This document shows, piece by piece, positions 46,616 to 56,156 of a DNA stretch of 64,000 nucleotides. The notes beneath the pieces were generated by a model that saw only the letters and a list, made by a program, of their open reading frames with translations, was not told where the DNA came from and searched no databases. The stretch comes from Sinorhizobium sp. BG8 (lineage in GTDB: Bacteria; Pseudomonadota; Alphaproteobacteria; Rhizobiales; Rhizobiaceae). The translations under genes and the position numbers were made by a program. The stretch covers positions 2,127,501 through 2,191,500 of the forward strand of contig NZ_CP044011.1 in assembly GCF_016864555.1 (NCBI RefSeq), read 5' to 3'. Within the stretch, counting starts at the first letter, position 1, and the number at the start of each line of letters is the position of its first letter.

Positions 46616-47062
46616 TTATGCGCGGTCTTCGCGCGGACGACGGTCGCCACGGTCCGGGCGGTCGCCATCGCGGCGCGGGCCACGGTCGCCGAAGCCACGG
46701 TCGGGACGGTCGCCATCACGGCGCGGACGGTCGTCGCGGTCGCGCTTCTGCATCATCGCGGACGGGCCTTCTTCGTGGGCTTCGACGGCGATGGTCATGT
46801 AGCGCAGAACGTCTTCGTTGATGCGCATCTGACGTTCCATTTCCTGCACGGCGGCAGCCGGAGCGTCGATGTCCATCAGGGCGTAGTGAGCCTTGCGGTT
46901 CTTCTTGATGCGGTAGGTCAGGGACTTGAGGCCCCAGTTTTCTACACGCCCGACCTTGCCGCCGTTTGCTTCGATGACGCCCTTGTACTGTTCGACGAGA
47001 GCTTCAACCTGCTGAGCGGACACATCCTGCCGGGCAAGGAATACATGTTCGTAAAGAGCCAT
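46616..47062 (-). CDS. rpsF: 30S ribosomal protein S6
   Basis: A 148-residue small-subunit protein: [31 protein letters not shown] with the RNA-binding fold through [19 protein letters not shown]. Beyond about residue 108 comes an Arg/Asp-rich tail with repeated [10 protein letters not shown] blocks, replacing the acidic tail of E. coli S6. ATG 47062 is chosen (AAAGG upstream). Leads the rpsF-rpsR-DUF2232-rplI unit. Confidence 0.97.
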   Translation of the reverse strand: MALYEHVFLARQDVSAQQVEALVEQYKGVIEANGGKVGRVENWGLKSLTYRIKKNRKAHYALMDIDAPAAAVQEMERQMRINEDVLRYMTIAVEAHEEGPSAMMQKRDRDDRPRRDGDRPDRGFGDRGPRRDGDRPDRGDRRPREDRA

Positions 47063-47131
47063 GGTGGCTTGCCTTTCTTGCGTTTGATCCATCACCCGGA
47101 ACCGGCGCCAAGCCTCAACGACTGATCTCAG

Positions 47132-47145
47132 GACCCTTTCGGGTC
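47132..47145 (-). promoter_or_regulatory. GNRA-loop hairpin in the rpsF leader
   Basis: On the minus strand GACCC-GAAA-GGGTC folds into a five-base stem with a GNRA tetraloop about 70 bases upstream of the rpsF start. It may belong to an autoregulatory leader (S6:S18 leaders exist in many bacteria), but I cannot match it to that motif with confidence. Confidence 0.4.
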
Positions 47146-47352
47146 GGGCAAGAAAAGCGTTTCACTAGACGGTCGAGAGCGGAGACACGGGAGGCTGGAG
47201 CTCTTGGCCCCAAACGGCTTCCTTGCGAAAACCGGCCCTCCGTTCAGCCACCAGCCGGTACGACCGGGTGTTTTGAACAGCGCGCTTATACAGAACTATG
47301 CGCTGAATGCAAGGGAAGGGGCGAAGATAGTTCGGGCGAGCGGGGAGGCTCT

Positions 47353-47640
47353 TCACTCGAGCTCGTCGCGAATGACCGATGTCAGAGCGCTCGGAACCGC
47401 CTCCTCGGGCACCTCGATGGTCCTGACGCCGGATGTGGTCTGCCAGGTGATACGGCAGATGAAGCTGTCGCGCATGGGCGATGGTTTCGCCTTTCCGGCT
47501 GTCGCAAACAGCTGCTCCACGGATTTCTTGTCGCTCTCGGACAACTGGTCGAACGTCATTGCGCCGCGGCTCTTGATGCGCGACTTCGGCAGCCCGAATC
47601 CGGCGAGCCCCCCGATCCTCTCGATTTTGAGGTCATCCAT
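47353..47640 (-). CDS. Emfourin-like M4 protease inhibitor
   Basis: A 95-residue protein (MDDLKIERIGGLAGFGLP..., ending ALTSVIRDELE) that fits the emfourin family, inhibitors of protealysin-like M4 peptidases. The ATG at 47640 lies 36 bases after the protease stop, on the same strand, which is the arrangement known for protealysin and emfourin. No Cys, no signal peptide, so it could protect the cytosol. Assignment rests on pattern similarity and context. Confidence 0.75.
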   Translation of the reverse strand: MDDLKIERIGGLAGFGLPKSRIKSRGAMTFDQLSESDKKSVEQLFATAGKAKPSPMRDSFICRITWQTTSGVRTIEVPEEAVPSALTSVIRDELE

Positions 47641-47676
47641 GCCTGATCCTATCATCCCGCGGGCGTGCGGTCACGC

Positions 47677-48708
47677 CTACAGTCCGACCTGCTGCCAGCC
47701 GTCATCCACCGCCTGAGCGACCGCGGCGTCACCGGGGTAGAGCTTGGCCGCCCATTTTCGCGTCCGGTTGGCGAATGTCTTCATCCGCATGTTGGGCGAG
47801 GGGCGCGAACCGGTAAGCGTGCGGTACCAGATCTGGCCGGGTTTATCCCAGCTGTTGCCGCCGATTGCCGTGGCGATCTTGTAGAAGGCGAAATTGGGGA
47901 TGCCGCTGCTTTCGTGCGGATCCATTCCGGGCGCGTAGTCCGAATAGTGGACAGGCTGCGGTGCCAGGCAGTGGTTCCCGCCGGGGTCGGCCATGTCGCG
48001 AAGGCAGGTATAGCCGCTGGCCTTTGCCTGAGACCCCATGATATCCCCGCCGATGAGCCAGCTTGTGGTCCCTCCGGTCTGGGAGGCGCGCCACTGGTTG
48101 AACATCACGCCGAAGACGTCGGATGCGCTTTCGTTCAGTCCGCCGGCCTGGTTGGCATAGGCGAGCTGCAGGCTGTATTGCGTGACGCCGTGGGTGAGTT
48201 CGTGGCAGACGACGTCGTCGCCCTGGGTGAAGTCCACGAAGATCGCGCCGTCGCCGTCGCCATAGGTCATCTGGAAGCCGTTCCAGAAGGCGTTGTTGTA
48301 ATTGACGCCATAGTGGACGGATGATTGCATCGTCATGCCGGCATTGTCGATCGAGTTCCGCCCGAACAATGTCTTGTAGAACTTTGCGACCGCGGTCGTG
48401 GTGTCGAAGGCGCGTTTTATGGTCCCGTCTGCCGAGCTGCCCGGGTTGGAGATCGGCGTGCCGGGCAGGGCCTGGGAATTCTTGCAGTCGTAGACAAGCA
48501 CGGATGGTGCTGCCGCCAGCGTCGCGATGCCCTGCGAGACCGCGAAAGAAGTGCGCGTCAGCTTCAGCGCCTGTTCGCGGATCTTGCGGGTTTCAGCATC
48601 AAGCTTTGCCGTGTTCGCCAGCCCGTCGCGAACCGCCTTCGACAGGCGGTCGTCCTCCGACAATTTCAGAAGAACGCTCTTGGGCACAATCGTACAGTAC
48701 CTGCACAT
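47677..48708 (-). CDS. Protealysin-like M4 family metalloprotease
   Basis: A 343-residue thermolysin-family (M4) zinc peptidase. Active site HELTH at residues 169-173, the third zinc ligand Glu193 in GGLNESASDVFG, and the downstream substrate His in YSDYAPGMDPHESSGIPNFAFY. Residues 1-50 (MCRYCTIVPKSVLLKLSEDD...) form the short propeptide typical of protealysin-like proteins, and there is no classical signal peptide. It precedes the emfourin-like gene. Probable self-processing precursor. Confidence 0.9.
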   Translation of the reverse strand: MCRYCTIVPKSVLLKLSEDDRLSKAVRDGLANTAKLDAETRKIREQALKLTRTSFAVSQGIATLAAAPSVLVYDCKNSQALPGTPISNPGSSADGTIKRAFDTTTAVAKFYKTLFGRNSIDNAGMTMQSSVHYGVNYNNAFWNGFQMTYGDGDGAIFVDFTQGDDVVCHELTHGVTQYSLQLAYANQAGGLNESASDVFGVMFNQWRASQTGGTTSWLIGGDIMGSQAKASGYTCLRDMADPGGNHCLAPQPVHYSDYAPGMDPHESSGIPNFAFYKIATAIGGNSWDKPGQIWYRTLTGSRPSPNMRMKTFANRTRKWAAKLYPGDAAVAQAVDDGWQQVGL

Positions 48709-48901
48709 CGTGAGTCCCCCTTGCTTGCGCAGTCTCTAAAATAATGCCGAGTGTCCGGTTAGTAAATCTACCGGAGGTGGTGCTGGCGAAATTCTGAAGG
48801 TTTGGATGGTCAGGTCGCAGGCGCGAGGCGCGATATCGGCCCGGCCTCGGGGCAGCGCGCTGTGGGGACCGCGAGGCGCAAGGTAGCCGGCAGGGTCAGG
48901 T

Positions 48902-48923
48902 GTGCCGGGGGAGGCCCCGGCAC
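48902..48923 (-). terminator. Hairpin after the aldo/keto reductase gene
   Basis: A nine-base stem GTGCCGGGG/CCCCGGCAC around GAGG, directly beyond the reductase stop on the minus strand. Strong stem, but no T tract; Rho-independent action is uncertain. Confidence 0.5.
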
Positions 48924-48931
48924 GCGAAGTT

Positions 48932-49975
48932 TCAGATCGGTGCGGGGAACTGCCTGTGCAGCTTCCGTATGCCCTGGAGCAGTTCCGGCGACAGGGTCAG
49001 GTCGGCGGAGGAGATGTCCGTGCTGAGCTGGTCCATCGTGGTCGCGCCGATAATCACCGAGGTCATGAACGGCCGCGACAGGCAGAAGGCCAGCGCAAGC
49101 TTCGCCGGATCGACATCGTGTTCGCGTGCGAGTGCCACATAGGCCGCCACGGCCGGCTCCTGGTGCGGTTGGTAGCGTCCGCCGAGGTCTCCGTTCTTCG
49201 TCAGGCGCGATCCTTCCGGGCGCGCGCCGTTCAGATATTTCCCGGTGAGCAGCCCGGCCGCCAGAGAAGAATAGGCCAGCAGCCCCACGTTCTCATGGTG
49301 CGAAAGCTCGGCGAGATCGAGGTCGAACGTGCGATAGAGCAGGTTGTATTCGTTCTGGATGGAGGCCATCCGCGGCAGACCGTGCTGTTCTGCGAGCTTC
49401 AGGTACGCCATCGTTCCCCAGGCCGTCTCGTTGGAAAGGCCGACGGCGCGGATCTTGCCCTGCTTCGTCAGGTCGCCGAGCGTTCCCAGGATCTCAAGCA
49501 GTTCGTCTGCCACCCGCGCGCTGTCCTGGCGCGACGGATCGTAGGTCCAGGAGTTGCGGAAGTGATAGTGTCCGCGGTTCGGCCAGTGCAACTGGTAAAG
49601 GTCGAGATAGTCGGTCTGAAGCCGCTCGAGAGTGCCGTCGATGGCTGCGAGCATGCCTTCGCGCGTCATCGGCGCGCCGCCGCGTATGTAGGGCCGGCCG
49701 GGGCCGGCAACCTTGCTGGCAAGCACGATCTTGTCCCGCTTGCCGCCCTGCTTCAGCCAGGTTCCGATGAAGCGTTCGGTATCGCCGTAGGTTTCGGGTG
49801 AAAGTGGCGTCGTCGGGTAGAGTTCGGCGGTGTCGATGAAGTTCACGCCGTGGGCGAGCGCATAGTCGAGCTGCGCATGGGCCTCGGTCTCGCTGTTCTG
49901 CGATCCCCAGGTCATGGTGCCGAGACAGATCTCCGAAACCGAAATATCGGTTCTGCCGAGCGTTCTGTATTTCAT
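48932..49975 (-). CDS. Aldo/keto reductase (Tas-like)
   Basis: A 347-residue NADPH-dependent reductase. Starts MKYRTLGRTDISVSEICLGTMTWG; catalytic Asp and Tyr in NFIDTAELYP, Lys in VLASKVAG, and His in DLYQLHWPNRG; the cofactor region is VIIGATTMDQLSTDI. It resembles E. coli Tas. The start at ATG 49975 gives the standard N-terminus; the frame upstream extends into the fabD promoter region and is ignored. Divergent from fabD. Confidence 0.93.
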   Translation of the reverse strand: MKYRTLGRTDISVSEICLGTMTWGSQNSETEAHAQLDYALAHGVNFIDTAELYPTTPLSPETYGDTERFIGTWLKQGGKRDKIVLASKVAGPGRPYIRGGAPMTREGMLAAIDGTLERLQTDYLDLYQLHWPNRGHYHFRNSWTYDPSRQDSARVADELLEILGTLGDLTKQGKIRAVGLSNETAWGTMAYLKLAEQHGLPRMASIQNEYNLLYRTFDLDLAELSHHENVGLLAYSSLAAGLLTGKYLNGARPEGSRLTKNGDLGGRYQPHQEPAVAAYVALAREHDVDPAKLALAFCLSRPFMTSVIIGATTMDQLSTDISSADLTLSPELLQGIRKLHRQFPAPI

Positions 49976-50182
49976 AGTGGCAATTGTCCTGCTGATTGAA
50001 ACGGCCGGGAATGTAGGCTCGTCTCGGGGAAGTGCAAGCGCTTTGGACGCTGAAACGAAGGATTTTCCTGGGATGGAGCGCGGCGGAAGCGGCCATGATG
50101 GAGCGCCCGCAAGGGTGGCAAGCCTTGACTCCACTCCCCAGAATGTGAATGGAGAGTAAAAAACAAAGACGGGAGAAACCCC

Positions 50183-51127
50183 ATGAGCGTAGCATTCACC
50201 TTTCCCGGTCAGGGCAGCCAGGCCGTCGGAATGGGCAAGGAACTGGCTGATGCCTTTCCGGAAGCCGCCGCCGTATTTGCCGAAGTCGACGAAGCGCTTG
50301 GCGAGAACCTCTCGACCCTCATGTTCGAAGGGCCGGAATCGCACCTGACGCTGACCGCCAACGCCCAGCCCGCGCTGATGGCGGTGTCCATGGCGGTCAT
50401 GCGTGTCCTGGAAGCGCGTGGCTTCTCGCTTTCACAACATGCCTCATATGTGGCCGGGCACTCGCTCGGCGAATACTCGGCGCTCTGTGCCGCCGGTGCC
50501 CTGTCGATTGTCGACACGGCGCGGCTCCTGCGCATCCGCGGCAACGCCATGCAGTCGGCGGTGCCGGTCGGCGAGGGCGCCATGGCCGCGATCATCGGGC
50601 TCGAACACACCGACGTGCAGGCGATCTGCGACGAGGCATTCGTTCACGGCACCTGTCAGATCGCCAACGACAATGGCGGCGGCCAGCTGGTCATCTCCGG
50701 CGCAAAGCCGGCCGTCGAGCGTGCTGCGCGTATTGCGACCGAAAAGGGCGCCAAGCGCGCGCTGATGCTGTCGGTGTCCGCTCCCTTCCACTCGGCTCTC
50801 ATGGCGCCTGCCGCCGAGGCCATGCGCGAGGCGCTGGCGCAGGTCGAGATGAAGGCCCCGGTCGTCCCGCTCATCGCCAACGTCCGTGCCGCGCCGGTGA
50901 CCGACCCCAAGGAAATCACCGGCCTTCTCGTGGAACAGGTGACGGGCCAGGTGCGTTGGCGCGAGACCGTGGAATGGTTCGCGGCCAACGATGTGACGAC
51001 GCTGTATGAAATCGGCTCCGGCCGCGTGCTGAGCGGGCTCGCCCGCCGGATCGACAAGTCGGTTACCGGCACGGCCGTCAACACGCCTTCCGAAATTGAA
51101 AGCGCGCTTGCCGCGCTCCTTGGCTGA
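50183..51127 (+). CDS. fabD: Malonyl-CoA--ACP transacylase
   Basis: A 314-residue acyltransferase loading malonyl groups onto ACP for fatty-acid synthesis. The nucleophile is Ser94 in GHSLGEYSAL; the N-terminal FPGQGSQ and the later PFHSALM (catalytic His) are diagnostic. It begins the fabD-fabG-acpP-fabF cluster. Confidence 0.97.
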   Translation: MSVAFTFPGQGSQAVGMGKELADAFPEAAAVFAEVDEALGENLSTLMFEGPESHLTLTANAQPALMAVSMAVMRVLEARGFSLSQHASYVAGHSLGEYSALCAAGALSIVDTARLLRIRGNAMQSAVPVGEGAMAAIIGLEHTDVQAICDEAFVHGTCQIANDNGGGQLVISGAKPAVERAARIATEKGAKRALMLSVSAPFHSALMAPAAEAMREALAQVEMKAPVVPLIANVRAAPVTDPKEITGLLVEQVTGQVRWRETVEWFAANDVTTLYEIGSGRVLSGLARRIDKSVTGTAVNTPSEIESALAALLG

Positions 51128-51165
51128 TCCGCAGTCGCGGACGCCGCAGTAACAGGAAAAGAACC

Positions 51166-51903
51166 ATGTTTGATCTTTCAGGCCGCAAGGCACTGGTAAC
51201 CGGAGCTTCCGGTGGTATCGGCGAGGAAATCGCCCGCATTCTCCACGCCCAGGGCGCACTTGTCGGCCTGCACGGCACGCGGGTCGAGAAGCTGGAGGCA
51301 CTGGCCAACTCGCTCGGCGAGCGTGTCAGGATCTTCCCGGCAAACCTCTCCGATCGCGCCGAGGTAAAGGCTCTCGGCGAGAAGGCGGAAGCCGATCTCG
51401 GCGGCGTCGACATCCTCGTCAACAATGCCGGCATCACCAAGGACGGTCTCTTCGTGCGCATGAGCGACGAGGACTGGGACAGCGTTCTGGAAGTCAACCT
51501 GACGTCCGTCTTCCGGCTCACGCGTGAACTCACCCATCCGATGATGCGGCGCCGTTTCGGGCGCATCATCAACATCACCTCGGTGGTCGGCGTTACCGGC
51601 AATCCCGGCCAGGCCAACTACTGTGCCTCCAAGGCGGGCATGATCGGCTTCACCAAGTCGCTCGCCCAGGAGATCGCGAGCCGCAACGTCACCGTGAACT
51701 GCGTGGCGCCCGGTTTCATCGAATCGGCCATGACGGACAAGCTCAACGACAAGCAGAAGGACGCGATCATGGGAGCAATCCCGATGAAGCGCATGGGCAC
51801 CGGTGTGGAGGTCGCATCGGCCGTTGCCTACCTCGCCTCGTCGGAAGCGTCCTACATGACGGGCCAGACCCTGCACGTCAACGGCGGCATGGCGATGATC
51901 TGA
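51166..51903 (+). CDS. fabG: 3-oxoacyl-ACP reductase
   Basis: A 245-residue NADPH-dependent SDR reducing 3-oxoacyl-ACP. Cofactor motif TGASGGIG (residues 12-19), NNAGITKDG, catalytic Ser in NITSVVG, Tyr and Lys in YCASK, and C-terminal GQTLHVNGGMAMI. Directly follows fabD (38-base gap), AGGAAAAG upstream. Confidence 0.97.
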   Translation: MFDLSGRKALVTGASGGIGEEIARILHAQGALVGLHGTRVEKLEALANSLGERVRIFPANLSDRAEVKALGEKAEADLGGVDILVNNAGITKDGLFVRMSDEDWDSVLEVNLTSVFRLTRELTHPMMRRRFGRIINITSVVGVTGNPGQANYCASKAGMIGFTKSLAQEIASRNVTVNCVAPGFIESAMTDKLNDKQKDAIMGAIPMKRMGTGVEVASAVAYLASSEASYMTGQTLHVNGGMAMI

Positions 51904-52180
51904 CGGGGTGTAAAAAGCCCGGCTTGCTTGTGAAAATAGCATGTTGAACGGCGTGGACCGGGCGATTTTCGGACTTTGCGGCAGACTTAAACCGTGTTAA
52001 TCGGGCCATGACTGCCAGCAGTCGACCGCGAATGTGTGGGTGTACGGCGCCGCGAGAGTGCCTGCCGAGACCGCATCTCCGGTTGAAGAGTTTGCCCGAT
52101 ATGCCTCGGCGTGGCGGGCATGGTTGAGTGACCGGTGCCTTGGAGGCATCGTATAAATAACAAAGGTCGAGGAATCCGAC

Positions 52181-52417
52181 ATGAGCGATATCGCAGAACG
52201 CGTAAAGAAAATTGTCATAGATCATCTGGGCGTTGACGCCGAAAAGGTCAGCGAAGGCGCAAGCTTCATCGATGATCTTGGCGCGGACTCGCTCGACACG
52301 GTCGAACTGGTCATGGCCTTCGAAGAAGAGTTCGGCGTCGAAATTCCGGACGATGCTGCAGATTCGATCCTGACCGTCGGTGACGCCGTCAAGTTCATCG
52401 AGAAGGCACAGGCCTGA
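52181..52417 (+). CDS. acpP: Acyl carrier protein
   Basis: A 78-residue acidic carrier. Ser37 in [10 protein letters not shown] receives the 4'-phosphopantetheine arm. Complete, with GAGGAA upstream. The 277-base gap from fabG probably contains an extra acpP promoter, matching its need for high expression. Confidence 0.98.
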   Translation: MSDIAERVKKIVIDHLGVDAEKVSEGASFIDDLGADSLDTVELVMAFEEEFGVEIPDDAADSILTVGDAVKFIEKAQA

Positions 52418-52524
52418 TCCGGGCTTTGCCCGAGCGGGCCGCATGTCGGCCCGCCACGGCTTCCCCTGTGGAGGCCGACCCTCTTCCACGAGGCGCGTAA
52501 GTTAGACAGGGTGGATCACGGACA

Positions 52525-53783
52525 ATGAGACGTGTCGTTATCACCGGTACCGGCATGGTATCTCCCTTGGGCTGCGGCACCGAAGTGACCTGGTCCCGGC
52601 TTCTGGCCGGCCAGAGCGGCGCCCGTCGGGTGACCGAATTCGAGGTCGACGACCTCCCTGCGCAAATTGCCTGCTGTATTCCGACCGGCGACGGCACTGA
52701 CGGCACGTACAATGCCGACCAGTGGATGGAGCCGAAGGAGCAGCGCAAGGTCGATCCCTTCATCACCTATGCGATGGCTGCCGCCGATATGGCGCTTGCC
52801 GATGCGGGCTGGCATCCGAAGACGGATGACGACCAGATCGCCACCGGTGTCCTGATTGGTTCCGGCATCGGCGGTCTCGAAGGCATCGTCGAAGCGGGAT
52901 ACACCCTGCGCGACAAGGGTCCGCGGCGCGTTTCGCCCTTCTTCATTCCCGGCCGTCTCATCAATCTGGCCTCGGGTCAGGTCTCGATCCGTCACAAGCT
53001 GCGCGGTCCCAATCATTCGGTCGTGACGGCGTGTTCGACGGGCGCCCACGCAATCGGCGACGCAAGCCGGCTGATCGCATTGGGAGACGCCGACGTCATG
53101 GTTGCGGGCGGGTCCGAATCTCCCGTCTGCCGCATCGCGCTCGCGGGCTTCGCCGCCTGCAAGGCGCTCTCCACCGCCCGTAATGACGATCCGACCGCTG
53201 CGTCCCGTCCCTATGACCGCGACCGCGACGGCTTCGTCATGGGCGAGGGCGCCGGCATCGTGATCCTTGAAGAACTCGAGCACGCCAAGGCGCGTGGCGC
53301 AAAGATCTACGCCGAGGTCGTCGGCTACGGCCTGTCGGGCGACGCATATCACATCACCGCCCCGTCAGAGGACGGCGATGGTGCCTACCGCTGCATGAGC
53401 ATGGCGCTGAAGCGCGCCGGCATCTCGGCGGGAGAACTCGACTACATCAACGCCCATGGCACTTCCACCATGGCCGACACGATCGAACTCGGTGCCGTCG
53501 AGCGCCTCGTCGGCAACAACGCCGGCCGCGTTTCGATGTCTTCCACCAAGTCCGCGATCGGCCACCTTCTCGGGGCCGCCGGTGCCGTCGAGGCGATCTT
53601 CACGGCGCTTGCCATTCGCGACAACATCGCGCCGCCGACGCTGAACCTCGACAATCCCGATGTCGAGACGGCAATCGACCTCGTTCCGCACAAGGCAAGG
53701 AAGCGCGAAATCAACGTGGCGCTTTCCAATTCCTTCGGCTTCGGGGCACCAACGCCTCCATCGTGCTGCGCCGCTACGCCTGA
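52525..53783 (+). pseudogene. fabF: 3-oxoacyl-ACP synthase II, frameshifted near its 3' end
   Basis: The condensing enzyme of fatty-acid elongation. Catalytic Cys170 (TACSTGAHA), His311 (AHGTS) and His347 (AIGHLLGAAG) are intact. At the GGGG run 53743-53746 the frame shifts after NSFGFG; the reading frame then ends in an unrelated tail (APTPPSCC... to 53823). One extra G yields the universal FGFGGTNASIVLRRYA and a stop at 53783, a normal 419-residue FabF. Because fabF is expected to be essential, a base-calling error is the preferred explanation. Confidence 0.9.
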
Positions 53784-53839
53784 CCTCTTGATTGGTCCGC
53801 GTGGAAGCGGAATATGCTCCTGACCGGAGAAAACCACGC

Positions 53840-53863
53840 CGGGGTCACGACGTCGTGACCCCG
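53840..53863 (+). terminator. Perfect 24-bp palindrome after fabF
   Basis: The halves CGGGGTCACGAC and GTCGTGACCCCG are perfectly complementary with no spacer, followed after a few bases by TTTTT. It lies 57 bases after the restored fabF stop and 80 before mltG, so it could be a terminator or a regulator site. Confidence 0.65.
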
Positions 53864-53943
53864 AACCTGTTTTTGCCGCATTGCCTAGTATAGAGAATCG
53901 ATTGATCTACAACGACCGCGATGCCGAACAACGAGGGCTGCCC

Positions 53944-55116
53944 GTGAGTGACACGAACAATGCCGGCGAAACGGCAAGCACCGGACCGATCATTCCCAAA
54001 TCCGCCAGCGAGGCCCTGCGCCCGGAGAAGGTTCCGCAGCCGCCCCGTCGCTCGCGCAAGGCCCGCAGCCAGATCGTTATCTTTCTCAATTTCCTGCTGA
54101 CGATCGTCATCTTCGTCACCATTGCGGCGATCGGCATCTTCTACTACGGCATCAACTCCTATCGGGAGGCGGGTCCGCTCACGCAGAACACCAATTTCAT
54201 CGTTCGCAACGGCGCCGGTCTCAATGAGATCGCGGCGAGCCTGGAGCGCAACAACGCCATCACCGACGGCCGGGTTTTCCGCATCCTGTCGCGCGTCTAT
54301 CTCGATGGCGAAACCCTGAAGGCCGGGGAGTACGAGATCAAGGCCGGCGCCTCCATGCATGACATCATGGAGCTCCTCAAGTCCGGCAAGTCGATCCTCT
54401 ACAGCGTATCCGTGCCGGAGGGCCTGACGGTCAAGCAGGTGTTCGACCGTCTGCAGAACGACGCGATTCTCGAAGGCGACCTGCCTGCCGAGCTTCCGGC
54501 CGAGGGCTCGCTGATGCCCGACACCTACAAGTTCTCGCGCGGCACCAAGCGTGGGGAAATCGTCCAGCAGATGCTTTCCGCCCAGCAGGTCATGGTCGAT
54601 CAGATCTGGGAGAAGCGCGACCCGGACCTGCCGATCACCACCCGCGAGGAATTCGTCACGCTTGCCTCGATCGTCGAGAAGGAAACCGCCCGTGCGGACG
54701 AGCGTCCCCGCGTCGCCGCGGTCTTCCTCAACCGGCTGAAGAAGGGCATGCGGCTGCAGTCCGACCCGACGATCATCTACGGGATCTTCGGCGGGGACGG
54801 CAAGCCGACCGACCGCGCCATCCTCCAGTCCGATCTCGACAAGGCGACACCCTACAACACCTATGTGATCAAGGGGCTGCCGCCCACGCCGATCGCCATC
54901 GTCGGACGCGCAGCACTCGAGGCCGTGGCGAACCCGTCGCACACCACCGACCTCTACTTCGTCGCCGATGGCACGGGCGGCCACGCCTTCGCCAAGACAC
55001 TCGACGAGCACAACGTCAACGTGAAGCGCTGGCGCAAGCTAGAGGCCGACAAGGCCGCTGAAGCCGCCAAGGCCGCTGAAGGTGCCAAGGAAGAGGGGCA
55101 GGCCGACCCGGAGTGA
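53944..55116 (+). CDS. mltG: Endolytic peptidoglycan transglycosylase MltG
   Basis: A 390-residue inner-membrane enzyme that cleaves nascent glycan strands and sets their length. Cytosolic N-terminal 45 residues, one membrane span (IVIFLNFLLTIVIFVTIAAIGIFYYG), a LysM-like subdomain (VPEGLTVKQVFDRL), and the catalytic domain with the active Glu in LASIVEKETAR plus LQSDPTIIYG. The GTG at 53944 (GAGGG upstream) is chosen over a distal frame upstream. Lys/Ala-rich C-terminal tail. Confidence 0.93.
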   Translation: MSDTNNAGETASTGPIIPKSASEALRPEKVPQPPRRSRKARSQIVIFLNFLLTIVIFVTIAAIGIFYYGINSYREAGPLTQNTNFIVRNGAGLNEIAASLERNNAITDGRVFRILSRVYLDGETLKAGEYEIKAGASMHDIMELLKSGKSILYSVSVPEGLTVKQVFDRLQNDAILEGDLPAELPAEGSLMPDTYKFSRGTKRGEIVQQMLSAQQVMVDQIWEKRDPDLPITTREEFVTLASIVEKETARADERPRVAAVFLNRLKKGMRLQSDPTIIYGIFGGDGKPTDRAILQSDLDKATPYNTYVIKGLPPTPIAIVGRAALEAVANPSHTTDLYFVADGTGGHAFAKTLDEHNVNVKRWRKLEADKAAEAAKAAEGAKEEGQADPE

Positions 55117-55265
55117 TCCGGGCGGCACGGAGCTGCATTTCCGTTGGGGATTTCGCAGGGTCCCCACGCATTCCGTTGCGGAACGCGCTATAAGCGGCGA
55201 CGTGCCTGCACGCTGAGAGCCCGACGACGGCTCATGCGGGGCTGGCCTTGCTGATGGAGATCGAC

Positions 55266-56152
55266 ATGCCCCTCCAATCCATGACCGGTTTCTCCCGTAC
55301 CGAGGGAACCAGTGGCCGCTACCGCTGGGCCTGGGAACTGCGTTCGGTCAACGGCAAGGGCCTCGATCTGAGGCTGAGAATTCCCCAGGGATTTGAGCAT
55401 CTCGAAACGGAGGTGCGCCAGAAGGCCGCCGAACGTTTCGCCCGGGAAACATCCAGATCGGCCTTTCCGTCTCCGTGAGCGAGACGCAGGTCGAGGCAGT
55501 GGTGAACCAGGGAGCGCTGTCCGCAGTCCTTGCTCTGCGCGAGCAGCTCGCGGGCATTATCGATTCCGCTCCGATGAAGCTCGATACGCTGCTCTCGGTC
55601 CGCGGTATCGTTGATTTTCGAGACGTCGAGGAGAGCCCCGAGGAACGCACCAGGCGCGAGGAGGATGTCCGAACCGGACTGGCTGCCGCAATCGAGCATC
55701 TCCTCGACATGCGCGCCAGCGAAGGCGTGGCGTTGAATCAGGTGCTCCTCGCCCAACTGGCACGCATCGAGGAACTCGTATCCGTCGTAGAGAACGATCG
55801 CGCACGCAGCGTCCAGGCGCTTGCCGAGCGCCTCTCGACCCAGATTGCCGCCCTTGTCCAGTCGAGCACTGCGCTCGACCGCGACCGGCTTCACCAGGAG
55901 GCGGTGCTTCTGGCAACGAAGGCGGATCTCAGGGAGGAGATCGACCGGCTGACCTCGCATGTGCGCGCGGCCCGCGAGCTGCTCGTCAACGGCGGCCCGG
56001 TCGGTCGCAAGCTCGATTTCCTTGCACAGGAATTTAACCGCGAATCGAATACCATCTGCTCAAAATCGAACTCGTCCGCCGTCACTGCGGCAGGGATCGA
56101 GCTGAAGGTCGTTGTCGACCAGTTTCGTGAGCAGATTCAGAATTTGGAGTGA
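55266..56152 (+). pseudogene. yicC: YicC family protein, frameshifted at a G run
   Basis: YicC-type endoribonuclease family. The first frame gives MPLQSMTGFSRTEGTSGRYRWAWELRSVNGKGLDLRLRIPQGFEHLE..., breaks near ERFAR, and the next frame gives VSVSETQVEAVVNQGAL to the C-terminus RKLDFLAQEFNRE. At the GGG run 55444-55446 one more G yields ERFARGNIQIGLSVSVSETQ and a normal 295-residue protein. GGAG precedes the start. As for fabF, an assembly indel is the likely cause. Confidence 0.88.
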
Positions 56153-56156
56153 AATC

